Below, in pieces: positions 20,265 to 28,648 of a stretch of DNA of 64,000 nt. The DNA lies in NCBI RefSeq assembly GCF_003063415.1, contig NZ_NESK01000008.1, positions 59,834 to 123,833 on the forward strand, written 5' to 3'. Made by a program: the position numbers and the translations under genes. Within the stretch, counting starts at the first letter, position 1, and every line of letters starts with the position of its first letter. This stretch comes from Limnohabitans sp. 2KL-17. Lineage in GTDB: Bacteria > Pseudomonadota > Gammaproteobacteria > Burkholderiales > Burkholderiaceae_C. The notes under the pieces were generated by a model. It was given only the letters and a program-made list of their open reading frames with translations. It was not told where the DNA came from and ran no database searches.

Positions 20265-21170
20265 GTGAACTTTGCCCAACTGCTCTTTCCAGATTTTTCG
20301 CTGATTTTGTGCGGCTACCTGATTTGCCGTTACACCGCCCTGAACCGCCCCGTGTGGCAACAGGTCGAAAGTCTGGTCTATTTTTTCCTGTTTCCAGTGC
20401 TGCTGTTTCACTCGATTGTGAAAAGCCCACTCGACCTGAACGCGGCTTCTGGCCTCATCGGTGCCGGCCTGAGTCTGGGCGCTTGCGCCATCGCCTTGTC
20501 TTACAGCCTGCCCTACTGGCCTATTTTGGGCAAACGGATTGACCGGCGCGACCACGCTGCCAGCGCCCAGGTGGGCTTTCGCTTCAACTCCTTCATCGCC
20601 CTGGCACTGGCCGAACGCCTGGCGGGCCCCGAAGGGCTGCTCATGATTTCGGTGCTGATCGGGGTGTGTGTGCCGCTGTTCAACATCGGGGCCGTTTGGC
20701 CCATGGCCAGGCACGCCAAAACTGGTTTTTTGCGTGAACTCTTGCGCAACCCGTTGATCATCGCCACTTGCTCGGGCCTGATGGCCAACTTGCTGGGGTT
20801 TCAGATTCCCCAATGGCTGGACCCCAGTGTCAGCCGCATCGGGGCGGCCTCTTTGGCCTTGGGCTTGATGGCTGCGGGCGCCGGCATGCAATTGGGCACT
20901 TTGCGCCAGGGCAAGTTGCTGGGCACCAGCGTGTTGCTGGTCAAGCACCTGTTCCTGCCCCTCATTGCAGTGGGCATGTCCCATCTTTTCCGGCTCAACC
21001 CCGTGCAAACCACGGTCTTGCTGGCTTTTTCGGCCTTGCCCACAGCATCGACCTGCTACGTGCTGGCGGCTCGCATGGGCTACAACGGTCCCTATGTGGC
21101 AGGACTGGTCACGCTGTCCACCCTGGCGGGCATGTTGAGCTTGCCCTTTGCGCTGGGCGTGCTGCGCTGA
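20265..21170 (+). CDS. AEC family transporter (auxin efflux carrier-like permease)
   Basis: 301 residues with about ten hydrophobic segments in two repeats, characteristic of AEC/Mem_trans permeases: an N-terminal half MNFAQLLFPDFSLILCGYLICRY... and a C-terminal half ending AFSALPTASTCYVLAARMGYNGPYVAGLVTLSTLAGMLSLPFAL. The family moves small organic acids such as malate or malonate. The start is a GTG at 20265. Divergent from the Bug binding protein across 150 bases, so a shared organic-acid role is possible but unproven. Confidence 0.88.
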   Translation: MNFAQLLFPDFSLILCGYLICRYTALNRPVWQQVESLVYFFLFPVLLFHSIVKSPLDLNAASGLIGAGLSLGACAIALSYSLPYWPILGKRIDRRDHAASAQVGFRFNSFIALALAERLAGPEGLLMISVLIGVCVPLFNIGAVWPMARHAKTGFLRELLRNPLIIATCSGLMANLLGFQIPQWLDPSVSRIGAASLALGLMAAGAGMQLGTLRQGKLLGTSVLLVKHLFLPLIAVGMSHLFRLNPVQTTVLLAFSALPTASTCYVLAARMGYNGPYVAGLVTLSTLAGMLSLPFALGVLR

Positions 21171-21173
21171 GCT

Positions 21174-22274
21174 TTAAGCCCTGGCCAATGACCAGGCCAC
21201 CTGCTCTTGCACCACAGGGTCGGGGTGCGATGCGTGTGCCAACAAGGCCTCTTGCAGGTCTTCGCGCTCTTTGACATCAAGCAAGCCAGAGGCCAGCGCA
21301 TTGCCTGCGGCCAGTGCCAGATTGCGCAGCCAGCGGGCGTGGCCAATGCGCCGGATGGCACTGCCTTCGGTGCGGCGCAAAAACTCGGCTTCGTTCCATG
21401 CCAGTAAGGCCACTATGCCGGCATCGCCCAAGCCTTCACGGGCTTGCCAGTCGGGCAAGGCGCTGACTTGCGCGAACTTGTTCCAGGGGCAAGCCAGTTG
21501 GCAATCGTCACAGCCGTAAATGCGGTTGCCAATCAGCGGGCGCAGCGCTTCATCGATCGGGCCTGCGTGCTCGATCGTCAAATACGAAATGCAGCGCCGT
21601 GCATCCAGCTGGTAAGGCCCCACGATGGCCTGGGTGGGACACAAGTCCATGCAGGCGGTGCACTGGCCGCAGTGTGCCGAGGCCGCAGGCGTTTCGGGCA
21701 AGGCAAAGTCAACAAACAACTCACCCAGAAAAAACATCGACCCCGCCTCACGGCTGAGCACCAAGGTGTGTTTGCCACGCCAGCCCAGGCCACTGCGGGT
21801 GGCCAGCTCGGCCTCCAGCACTGGTGCCGAGTCGGTGAACACGCGGTGGCCAAACGGGCCGATGGCGTGGGCAATCAGTGCTTGCAATTTTTGCAGGCGG
21901 CTGCGCAAAACCTTGTGGTAATCACGGCCCCGGGCATAGACCGAGACCACCGCTTGCCCGGGCTGCAAACTGCAGGCGGTTTCGCGGGCCAGCCAATCGG
22001 GCGGCGTTTCGTGTGGCAGGTAATCCATGCGCACGGTGATCACACTCACCGTGCCTGGCACCAGCTCGGCTGGGCGGGCTCGCTTGAGGCCATGGGCGGC
22101 CATATAGGCCATGCTGCCGTGAAAACCAGCGGCCAGCCAGGCCTGCAATCCGGGCTCTGCCGAGGTCAAATCGATGCCACTCACGCCAATTTGGGACAAT
22201 CCAAGCTCACGCGCCCAGATTTGAATTTGGGGCCACAGTTCAAGAAGGTCGATTTGAGTACGTTGAGCAGTCAC
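21174..22274 (-). CDS. queG: epoxyqueuosine reductase
   Basis: Last step of queuosine tRNA modification, reducing epoxyqueuosine with a cobalamin and two 4Fe-4S clusters. The clusters are visible as HCGQCTACMDLCPTQAI and YGCDDCQLACPWNKF. Also present are the family segments GFHGSMAYMAAH and SVYARGRDYHKVLR. A C-terminal HEAT-like tail ends SLARA. The start is taken as the GTG at 22274 (366 residues); an open upstream extension would run antisense through tsaE. This start overlaps the probable tsaE start region on the opposite strand. Confidence 0.93.
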   Translation of the reverse strand: MTAQRTQIDLLELWPQIQIWARELGLSQIGVSGIDLTSAEPGLQAWLAAGFHGSMAYMAAHGLKRARPAELVPGTVSVITVRMDYLPHETPPDWLARETACSLQPGQAVVSVYARGRDYHKVLRSRLQKLQALIAHAIGPFGHRVFTDSAPVLEAELATRSGLGWRGKHTLVLSREAGSMFFLGELFVDFALPETPAASAHCGQCTACMDLCPTQAIVGPYQLDARRCISYLTIEHAGPIDEALRPLIGNRIYGCDDCQLACPWNKFAQVSALPDWQAREGLGDAGIVALLAWNEAEFLRRTEGSAIRRIGHARWLRNLALAAGNALASGLLDVKEREDLQEALLAHASHPDPVVQEQVAWSLARA

Positions 22275-22835
22275 CCGCCGATTGTAGGAAGCCCCGCTAC
22301 AGCCCCCACAATTTCTCCGGCCACCACCCCGGTCTGGGAGGCACGGTGGCCTGACGAATCCGCCACCCAAGCCTTTGCCACCCAACTGGCGCAGGCCCTG
22401 CAAACCTGGCCTGGTGGCCGAGATGCCTGCATCGAATTGCGCGGCAATCTAGGGGCAGGCAAAACCACCCTGGTGCGCCACTTGCTGCGTGCGGCCGGGG
22501 TGCAAGGGCGCATCAAAAGCCCCACTTATGCCGTGGTCGAGCCACACCAGGCGGGCTCAGGCAAGACCGCCTGGCCCATCTGGCATTTTGACTTTTACCG
22601 CTTCAACGACCCGCAAGAATGGGAAGACGCCGGATTTCGGGACATCTTTGCCGGGCCAGGGCTCAAACTGATGGAATGGCCCGAGAAAGTGGCGGGGCAG
22701 CTGCCGCCGCCCGATTGGGCCATTGCGCTCGACGCCCTCGACGAGCATGAACGCCAGGTGCGCATCAGCGCCGGCACACCCAGGGGCCAAGCCTGGCTGC
22801 ATTCTTGGTTCAAAGGTGCCTCAGATGCAGGCTGA
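22254..22835 (+). CDS. tsaE: tRNA threonylcarbamoyladenosine biosynthesis protein TsaE
   Basis: ATPase that works with TsaB and TsaD to install t6A37 on ANN-decoding tRNAs. The Walker A is GNLGAGKTTLVRHLL, followed by SPTYAVVEPH, the WHFDFYRF acidic motif, and EWPEKVAGQLP. No ATG lies near the domain start. A TTG at 22254 behind AAGAAGG gives 193 residues and is preferred, with TTG at 22263 as an alternative, so the exact N-terminus is uncertain. The 3' end overlaps amiC by 11 bases; the tsaE-amiC pair is a classic proteobacterial arrangement. Confidence 0.85.
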   Translation: MSTLSSHPPIVGSPATAPTISPATTPVWEARWPDESATQAFATQLAQALQTWPGGRDACIELRGNLGAGKTTLVRHLLRAAGVQGRIKSPTYAVVEPHQAGSGKTAWPIWHFDFYRFNDPQEWEDAGFRDIFAGPGLKLMEWPEKVAGQLPPPDWAIALDALDEHERQVRISAGTPRGQAWLHSWFKGASDAG

Positions 22836-24228
22836 CCGCCGCCGATGGGTCAAGGCTGGACTGCTGGCACTCAGTCTGGGGCACGTTCATCTGGCTCGCG
22901 GCGCCAGCATGCTGGCCGTGCGCATCTGGCCTGCCCCCGATTACAGCCGGGTCACGCTCGAGTCGGACACCCCACTCAAAACGACACAGACCTTCATCGC
23001 CTCCCCGCCCAGGTTGGCCGTGGACATTGAGGGCCTGCGACTGAACGCGGCTTTGCGCGAACTGGTGGGCAAGGTCCAGACATCCGACCCCAACATTGCA
23101 GGCATCCGTGTGGGCCAATTCAATGCCAACGTGGTTCGCCTGGTGATCGACCTGAAGCGTCCCATCTTGCCACAAGTCTTCACACTGCAACCGGTCGCAG
23201 CCTATGCCCACCGGCTGGTGCTCGACCTTTACCCCAGCGAGCCCATTGACCTCCTGGAACAACTAATTCAAGAGCGGGTGAATGCCAAAGTGCCCCCGGT
23301 GCCCAACGGACTGCCGTCGCCCTCGGCCGCAGTGAATGACCCTTTGGGTGAGCTGATTGCCCGGCAGACGCTGCCCGGCTCAGCCCCAGTGCCTGTACCC
23401 TCGCCCACCCCTTCAACCCGCCGGCAAGACCTTCTGCCCTACGCTGGCGCATCGATGGACCGACCCGACCACGCGCCCAGAAACGAAGGGGCCGCTTCAG
23501 CCACAGAACGGCTGATCGTGATCGCACTGGACCCCGGCCATGGCGGCGAAGACCCCGGCGCTATTGGCCCCGGCGGCACACGCGAGAAAGACGTGGTGCT
23601 CAAAATCGCCAAAATGCTGCGTGACCGCATCAACGCAAGCAGCGCCAATGGCAACCCCATGCGCGCCTTCCTCACGCGCGATGCCGACTTTTTTGTGCCC
23701 CTGCATGTCCGCGTGCAAAAAGCCCGCCGTGTGCAAGCCGACCTGTTTGTCAGCATCCATGCGGACGCATTTTTCACACCACAAGCCAGCGGGGCCAGCG
23801 TGTTTGCACGCAGCCAGGGGGCCGCATCGAGCAGCGCCGCCCGCTGGATGGCGCAAAAAGAAAACACGGCAGACCTGATCGGCGGCATCAATCTGGGCAG
23901 CCAGGACGCACAGGTGCAACGCACGATGCTCGACATGAGCACCGCTGCGCAAATCAAGGACAGCTTGAAATTGGGTGACAGCCTGTTGAGAGAAATCGGG
24001 GGCGTGGGCCGCTTGCACAAGCCCCGGGTCGAGCAAGCCGGCTTTGCCGTCCTCAAAGCGCCCGACATCCCCAGTGTGCTGGTGGAGACCGCCTTCATCA
24101 GCAACCCACAAGAAGAAGAAAAGCTGCGCAGCGAGGACTACCAAAAGCAACTCACCGAGGCCTTGCTGCGGGGTATTCAGCAGTACTTTTCACGCAACCC
24201 GCCGCTGGCAAGGAACCGCAGCATTTGA
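22825..24228 (+). CDS. amiC: N-acetylmuramoyl-L-alanine amidase (AmiC type)
   Basis: Periplasmic zinc amidase that splits septal peptidoglycan during cell separation. 467 residues: a signal with a twin-arginine look (MQADRRRWVKAGLLALSLGHVHLARG), an AMIN domain (about 30-140, VRIWPAPDYSRVTLESD..) that targets the septum, a Pro-rich linker, and an Amidase_3 domain. The zinc ligands and catalytic acid are visible in LDPGHGGEDPGAIG, the acidic REKDVVLKIAKML, LFVSIHADAF and SVLVETAFISNPQEE. The start codon overlaps the end of tsaE. The Tat-type signal fits E. coli AmiC, which is Tat-exported. Confidence 0.93.
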   Translation: MQADRRRWVKAGLLALSLGHVHLARGASMLAVRIWPAPDYSRVTLESDTPLKTTQTFIASPPRLAVDIEGLRLNAALRELVGKVQTSDPNIAGIRVGQFNANVVRLVIDLKRPILPQVFTLQPVAAYAHRLVLDLYPSEPIDLLEQLIQERVNAKVPPVPNGLPSPSAAVNDPLGELIARQTLPGSAPVPVPSPTPSTRRQDLLPYAGASMDRPDHAPRNEGAASATERLIVIALDPGHGGEDPGAIGPGGTREKDVVLKIAKMLRDRINASSANGNPMRAFLTRDADFFVPLHVRVQKARRVQADLFVSIHADAFFTPQASGASVFARSQGAASSSAARWMAQKENTADLIGGINLGSQDAQVQRTMLDMSTAAQIKDSLKLGDSLLREIGGVGRLHKPRVEQAGFAVLKAPDIPSVLVETAFISNPQEEEKLRSEDYQKQLTEALLRGIQQYFSRNPPLARNRSI

Positions 24229-24258
24229 ACAACGCCAGGTCGACGTTGAATCGCCAAG

Positions 24259-24930
24259 CTACAACGCAGCCGAATGGCTCGTCACCACATCCCGGTCAAA
24301 CTGCGCCATCGCAGCAAGCGTCAAAGGGTCAGTGGCCAGTTCGGCAGCAAACTCTGGCCGCAAGGTGACGGCATGGGCGCCGCAGGCAATCAGGCGCGAG
24401 AGCACATCGGCCGACTTGATGCTGGCGGCCAGCAGGTGCAGCCCATCGGCCTGCACAGCCACGCAGGCCTCAATCAGCGACCAAACATCGCGCCCCTCGG
24501 CCTGCAGCCGCCCCACATAGGGCGCAACAAAGTGGGCCCCTTGCGCCCGCGCCCACAGCAATTGCATCGGGTTGGACAAACCCGTCAGCAGCGTGGGTAC
24601 ACCCCATGCTTGCACTTCGCGCAGCACGGGCTGCCAATCCGGGTGGCATGGCAGCTTGACGGTCAAGCGCACACGGGCCTGCACGGCGGCAGGCAGCAGC
24701 ACCTCGAGCCATTGCGCAGCTTCGCCCACATCGGCGCGAGGCAGTTGCAGCATCAACTCAGAAATTTTGGCTTCTCCCGCCTGCGCCACCAGTTGCAAAT
24801 AGCCGGGTAGGCTGACCGGCAGACCCGCTTGCATCACCAGTGTGGGGTTGGTGGTCACGCCCTGCACGGTCGGGCAGCCTGCGGGCAAGGTCCATTGGCG
24901 GGCATCGGCACAGTCAAGGTAGAGCTTCAT
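24259..24930 (-). CDS. transaldolase / fructose-6-phosphate aldolase-like enzyme
   Basis: 223 residues of the small transaldolase (FSA/TalC) subfamily. The start MKLYLDCADA and the segment VQGVTTNPTLVMQAG match FSA-type N-termini (Asp6 and the TTNP loop), and the Schiff-base lysine is Lys92 in RLTVKLPCHPDW. FSA enzymes interconvert fructose 6-phosphate with dihydroxyacetone and glyceraldehyde 3-phosphate. The last gene of the regulatory arm of the sugar locus, overlapping the ROK gene by four bases. The substrate is an inference from the sugar context. Confidence 0.78.
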   Translation of the reverse strand: MKLYLDCADARQWTLPAGCPTVQGVTTNPTLVMQAGLPVSLPGYLQLVAQAGEAKISELMLQLPRADVGEAAQWLEVLLPAAVQARVRLTVKLPCHPDWQPVLREVQAWGVPTLLTGLSNPMQLLWARAQGAHFVAPYVGRLQAEGRDVWSLIEACVAVQADGLHLLAASIKSADVLSRLIACGAHAVTLRPEFAAELATDPLTLAAMAQFDRDVVTSHSAAL

Positions 24931-26150
24931 GCTGCGTCTTGTTTCAGAAAAATATCTTTGTCTGGGAAAAACTGGCTGTGCAGCGGCAACAAGGCCCCGC
25001 CCAAAGCGCGGGCATGCGCACCCACCTGCCCGGCCAACAGCTGTGGCTGGTGCATGCCGTCAAAACGGTAATGGGCCAGCGCGTCTTGCGTGGCAGCCAT
25101 CAGGGCGGTCATGAGCGGCGCACCGAGTGAGCCGTCCATCACCACCGCGTCCAGGTCCAGCAAGGCGGCAGAACTCGCCACGGTCATGGCCAGCGCCTGG
25201 CTGGCCTGCGCGATCCAGGGTGCCGTGTACTCGGCGTAGGCCGTGTCCATGATGCTGTCTTGGTGGATCAACAAGGGGTTGTGCCCTGCAGCGAGCAAGG
25301 CTTGCTCAAGCTGCCAGCCTGAGGCTTTTTGCAGCAACTGCGGCGGCATGCGCAAGCCCTTGGCCTCGGACGTAGCCAAGCCCACCGGCAGCGAGCCAAT
25401 GGCCCCGGCGTTGCCTCGCTCGCCGTTCATGATGTGGCCCGACAACACCAGGCCGCCACCGATAAAAGTGCCTACAAAAACGTACAAAAAACTGCGCACA
25501 CTGCGGCCATGGCCTTGCAGCAACTCGGCCACGCAGGCGGCGGTGGTGTCTTTGGCAAACACCACGGGCAAATGGGTCAGGCGCTGCACCTCGGCCGTCA
25601 AGTCGATGTGCTCCCAGCGGGCCAGTGCCTGGGCGGCTTGGCCCCCCATCAAGTCAGCCCATTTGTGCAGCGACAACGGCGCCGTCAGGCCCACGCCCAC
25701 GGTGCGTGGCCACAAATCACCCATGCGCGTTTGCAGGGTCTCTAGGCCTTGCGCCATCGATTGAAACAACACATCCGGATCGGGGTAGTCATAAAGCACC
25801 TCCACCCGCTCAACGGGCTGCCCCGTGAAGTCGGCCACCAGCAACTCCAGATTGCGCCGCCCCACCTGAATGCCCACACTGAACGCCCCTTGCGGATTGA
25901 GCGACAGCGGCACCGAGGGCTGGCCGATCTTGCCGCGCACCCGGTCTTGTTTGACCAGCAAACCATCGTCGAGCAAACGTCCAACGATGATGGCCACCGT
26001 CTGGGTGGACAACTGGGTCAGCCGAGCCAAGTCGGCCTTGGGAATGGCCCCGTGGTGACGGATCGCCTGCAGCACGGTGCGTTCGTTGAACTGGCGCATT
26101 CCGACGTGGTTGGAACCACGCAAGGCGGAAGTGGGGGTTGCGGAGTTCAT
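24927..26150 (-). CDS. ROK family transcriptional repressor of the sugar ABC locus
   Basis: 407 residues. A winged helix-turn-helix (about 20-75: RTVLQAIRHHGAIPKADLARLTQLSTQTVAIIVGRLLDDGLLVKQ) precedes a ROK sugar-binding/kinase fold (GIQVGRRNLELLVADFTGQPVERVEV; TFIGGGLVLSGHIMNGERGNAGAIGSLPV). The CxCGxxGC zinc motif common in ROK proteins is absent; the corresponding stretch is LATSEAKGLRMPPQLL. Gene order and the adjacent ABC genes suggest it senses the imported sugar or its phosphate and controls both arms. The 27472-27492 dyad is the probable operator. Confidence 0.88.
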   Translation of the reverse strand: MNSATPTSALRGSNHVGMRQFNERTVLQAIRHHGAIPKADLARLTQLSTQTVAIIVGRLLDDGLLVKQDRVRGKIGQPSVPLSLNPQGAFSVGIQVGRRNLELLVADFTGQPVERVEVLYDYPDPDVLFQSMAQGLETLQTRMGDLWPRTVGVGLTAPLSLHKWADLMGGQAAQALARWEHIDLTAEVQRLTHLPVVFAKDTTAACVAELLQGHGRSVRSFLYVFVGTFIGGGLVLSGHIMNGERGNAGAIGSLPVGLATSEAKGLRMPPQLLQKASGWQLEQALLAAGHNPLLIHQDSIMDTAYAEYTAPWIAQASQALAMTVASSAALLDLDAVVMDGSLGAPLMTALMAATQDALAHYRFDGMHQPQLLAGQVGAHARALGGALLPLHSQFFPDKDIFLKQDAA

Positions 26151-26168
26151 GGGATATGTGGTCCAAAT

Positions 26169-26609
26169 TCAGAAAAAAATCACGCCCTTACAGAATGCGG
26201 CGTTGCCGTAACCCGAGCCCTCTCCGCTTTGCACGATCAGGCTGGCCCCTTTGATTTTCTCGTAAAAAGCAAAGCGTTCCACCGGCTCGACTTGTTCGGC
26301 CAGAAAGCCCTCGGCCACTACCAAATCGACAACCGCCTGTTGGGCGGGGGTTCGAAAATCCGGGGCGCTGTGGCTGGCGTGCATAAAGGCCGCAGGCTGG
26401 TCCACGTCGGTCGCCAACGGAAACACCGACAACACCGCGCGGCTAACCCGCTCCAGGCTGTTGCCGGGCAGGCGCACCACGGGCTTGCCGTGGCGCAAAA
26501 AGTCGGCCGTGAAGTTGGCATCCACCACGGCCACCCATTCGCCGTGGCCCATGGCGCACAGGTGCATCAACAGTTCGGGCGTGAGCAGCGGATCGATGCC
26601 TTTCAGCAT
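26169..26609 (-). CDS. RbsD/FucU family sugar mutarotase
   Basis: 146 residues. MLKGIDPLLTPELLMHLCAMGHGEWVAVVDANF, the family's N-terminal pattern with the catalytic histidine in MGHG, is followed by HGKPVVRLPGNSLERVSRAVLSVFPL. The ending FAFYEKIKGASLIVQSGEGSGYGNAAFCKGVIFF carries the E/Y and S/G residues of the FucU sugar site. FucU is closer than RbsD. These enzymes speed interconversion of sugar anomers so that a kinase or isomerase gets the right form. Its start overlaps the ABC ATPase stop by seven bases. Confidence 0.88.
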   Translation of the reverse strand: MLKGIDPLLTPELLMHLCAMGHGEWVAVVDANFTADFLRHGKPVVRLPGNSLERVSRAVLSVFPLATDVDQPAAFMHASHSAPDFRTPAQQAVVDLVVAEGFLAEQVEPVERFAFYEKIKGASLIVQSGEGSGYGNAAFCKGVIFF

Positions 26610-27412
26610 GTGGCGGCCTCTTGGGCTGCATCTTGGTCTGAATTGGAACGCAGGCTCGCCGGATCAATCGCGCCGGTGATCAGGCCCACGATTTGCTCAG
26701 GGCTGGTTTCACGGGTCAAACGGCTGCAGATGATGCGGCCTTGACGGAACACCCAGATGCGGTCCACCAGCTCAAACACTTGGCGCAGGTTGTGGCTGAT
26801 GATGATGAGCGGGATGCCCTGCCTCTTCAAACCCTTGATGATTTCTTCGACCCGGGCGGTTTCCTGCACGCCCAAGGCGGCGGTGGGTTCGTCCAGGATG
26901 ATGAGTTTTTTGGCGAATCCGGCAGCGCGGGCGATCGCCACGCACTGGCGCTGGCCGCCCGACATGCCGCGCAGGCTCTCGGACATGTCCTGGATCTTCA
27001 CGCCAGTGGTGGCCAGCATGCTCGCCGACTTGTCGCGCATGGCTTTGTGGTTGAGGATGGACAGCGGGCCCAGGTTCAGGCGGGTGATCTCGCGGCCCAA
27101 AAAAATGTTGGCTGGCACATCCAGATCCTCGGCCAGCGCCAGCGTCTGGTACACGGTCTCGATGCCCTGCTCGCGGGCGTCCAGCGGTGATTCAAAGTTG
27201 ACCTTTTGGCCCTCCAGCAAGATGTCGCCGGCATTGGGCTGTTCGGCCCCAGTGATCAGGCGCACGAAGGTGCTTTTGCCCGCCCCGTTGTCGCCCACGA
27301 TGGCAGCATGTTCGCCAGGCAAGAGGCGAAATTGCGCATCGGTGAGGGCTTTGACCCCGCCGTAATGCTTGGTCAGTTGCTGGATTTCGAGAACAGGTGT
27401 GGCTGTCGACAT
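26603..27412 (-). CDS. sugar ABC transporter ATP-binding protein (single-domain, FrcA-like)
   Basis: 269 residues with one ABC domain, unlike the double-domain RbsA type, matching FrcA-like ATPases. Walker A is GDNGAGKST, the signature is MSGGQRQCVAIARA, Walker B is LIILDEPTAALG and the H-loop is IIISHNLRQVF. The ATG at 27412 (MSTATPVLEIQQLTKHYGGVKAL) is used; a TTG 30 bases upstream is possible. The first gene of the leftward arm (ATPase, mutarotase, ROK, aldolase), divergent from the binding-protein gene across 166 bases containing the candidate operator. Confidence 0.9.
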   Translation of the reverse strand: MSTATPVLEIQQLTKHYGGVKALTDAQFRLLPGEHAAIVGDNGAGKSTFVRLITGAEQPNAGDILLEGQKVNFESPLDAREQGIETVYQTLALAEDLDVPANIFLGREITRLNLGPLSILNHKAMRDKSASMLATTGVKIQDMSESLRGMSGGQRQCVAIARAAGFAKKLIILDEPTAALGVQETARVEEIIKGLKRQGIPLIIISHNLRQVFELVDRIWVFRQGRIICSRLTRETSPEQIVGLITGAIDPASLRSNSDQDAAQEAATC

Positions 27413-27471
27413 GGCGGCTACTTTCACAGTGAATGGTTGCAAGCATCGCGGATTTCAAGATTTACCGCATT

Positions 27472-27492
27472 AGTAAAACTACTAGGTTTACT
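27472..27492. promoter_or_regulatory. 21-bp dyad, probable ROK repressor operator
   Basis: AGTAAAACTA (27472-27481), a central C, then TAGGTTTACT (27483-27492): the arms are reverse complements at nine of ten positions. It is the only AT-rich symmetrical site in the divergent gap, and half-sites of this A/T-rich form are typical of ROK operators. The right half (TTTACT) could also be the -35 of a rightward promoter with TCCAAT at 27510-27515. An overlapping TTTAC..GTAAA pair lies at 27461-27477. Confidence 0.55.
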
Positions 27493-27578
27493 TAGTCGGC
27501 TTTATCGTTTCCAATCCGTTCGCGGTCAAGAAAAAGCGCTTTCTGGCCGGACCCACCCCCAACAAAGGAGATACAACC

Positions 27579-28580
27579 ATGATCACGAAACGCACAATCG
27601 GCCGCCTGGCCTTGGCCGCCACCGTCGCAGCCACACTGATGGCTTGCGGCAAAAAGGAAGAAGCCAAACCAGCCACCGCACCTGCCGCAACCGAATTGAC
27701 GATTGCTTACATCACCAACGGCAATACCAACGAAGGCTGGACCCTGATCAATGGCGGCGCCAAAAAGGCTGGCTCCGTGCCGGGCGTCAAATTCATCGAA
27801 TTGGCCGCTGAAAAAGGTGAGTTGTCCAAACAACTGGCCATCGTGGAGGACATGATCACCCGCAAGGTCGGCGCGATTGCCATCGCCCCAGTGGACTCTG
27901 CAGGCATTGCCCCCGCTGTGAACAAAGCATTGGCGGCAGGCATTCCCGTGATCGCAGTGGACACCGGCATCACCGGTGCCAACATCACGTCTTACGTCGC
28001 TACCGACAACATCAAGGCCGCCAATGTGCAGGGCAAATGGGCTGCAGAACAAATCAAGGACGGCGACACGGTGATTTATGTCACGGGTGACCTGGGTCAA
28101 TCGACTGGCCAGGAGCGCAAGAAAGGCTTCGTAGATGCCTTGAATGAAGGCCGTAAGAACGTGAAAATTGTCGAAGTGGCCACCACTTGGGACCAGACCA
28201 TGGCCCAAAACGGTGTGGAAGCCGCACTGCGCGCCAACCCCAAAGCCAAGGTGATCGCCTGTGCATGGGACGGCGGCGCTCTGGGTGCCAAGGCCGCACT
28301 GATGGCCGCTGGCAAGAAGCCCGGCAACGTGATGATTGCTGGCTTTGACGGCTCGCCTGGTGGCCTGGACATGATGAAAGACGGCTGGCAACAAGCCAAC
28401 GCTGCGCAAATGTTGGCCAAGATCGGCCAAGTGGGCGTGGAAACCGCCATTGCTGCGGCCCAAGGCAAAAAGGTTGAAGCCCGTATCGACACCGGCTCCT
28501 TCCTGGTGCTGCCGGAAAACGTGGACAAGTTCGCCACCGACTCCGGCGTAGGCCAGTTCATGAAAGTCAAGGCTAAATAA
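27579..28580 (+). CDS. sugar ABC transporter substrate-binding lipoprotein (FrcB-like)
   Basis: 333 residues. The N-terminus MITKRTIGRLALAATVAATLMAC ends in a lipobox, so this is probably a membrane-anchored binding protein (Cys23), with GKKEEAKPATAPA as linker. The Peripla_BP_4 fold follows (ELTIAYITNGNTNEGWTLINGGAKKAG; GAIAIAPVDSAGIAPAVNKALAAGIPVIAVDTG; VIACAWDGGALGAKAAL), as in ribose/fructose/xylose binding proteins. A strong AAAGGAG ribosome site lies at 27564-27570. First gene of the rightward arm. Confidence 0.92.
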   Translation: MITKRTIGRLALAATVAATLMACGKKEEAKPATAPAATELTIAYITNGNTNEGWTLINGGAKKAGSVPGVKFIELAAEKGELSKQLAIVEDMITRKVGAIAIAPVDSAGIAPAVNKALAAGIPVIAVDTGITGANITSYVATDNIKAANVQGKWAAEQIKDGDTVIYVTGDLGQSTGQERKKGFVDALNEGRKNVKIVEVATTWDQTMAQNGVEAALRANPKAKVIACAWDGGALGAKAALMAAGKKPGNVMIAGFDGSPGGLDMMKDGWQQANAAQMLAKIGQVGVETAIAAAQGKKVEARIDTGSFLVLPENVDKFATDSGVGQFMKVKAK

Positions 28581-28601
28581 GTCAAGGCCTCGACAGGGCC
28601 C

Positions 28602-28631
28602 ACCCGGACCTGCGGGTCCGGGTTTATTTTT
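28602..28631 (+). terminator. intercistronic terminator/attenuator between binding protein and permease
   Basis: A 9-bp perfect stem, ACCCGGACC (28602-28610) and GGTCCGGGT (28615-28623), has a 4-base loop and is followed by a T-rich TTATTTTT. Such partial terminators after a binding-protein gene usually lower expression of the downstream permease relative to the abundant binding protein and protect the 3' end of its mRNA. Confidence 0.8.
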
Positions 28632-28648
28632 GAAACATCGAGAAATTT

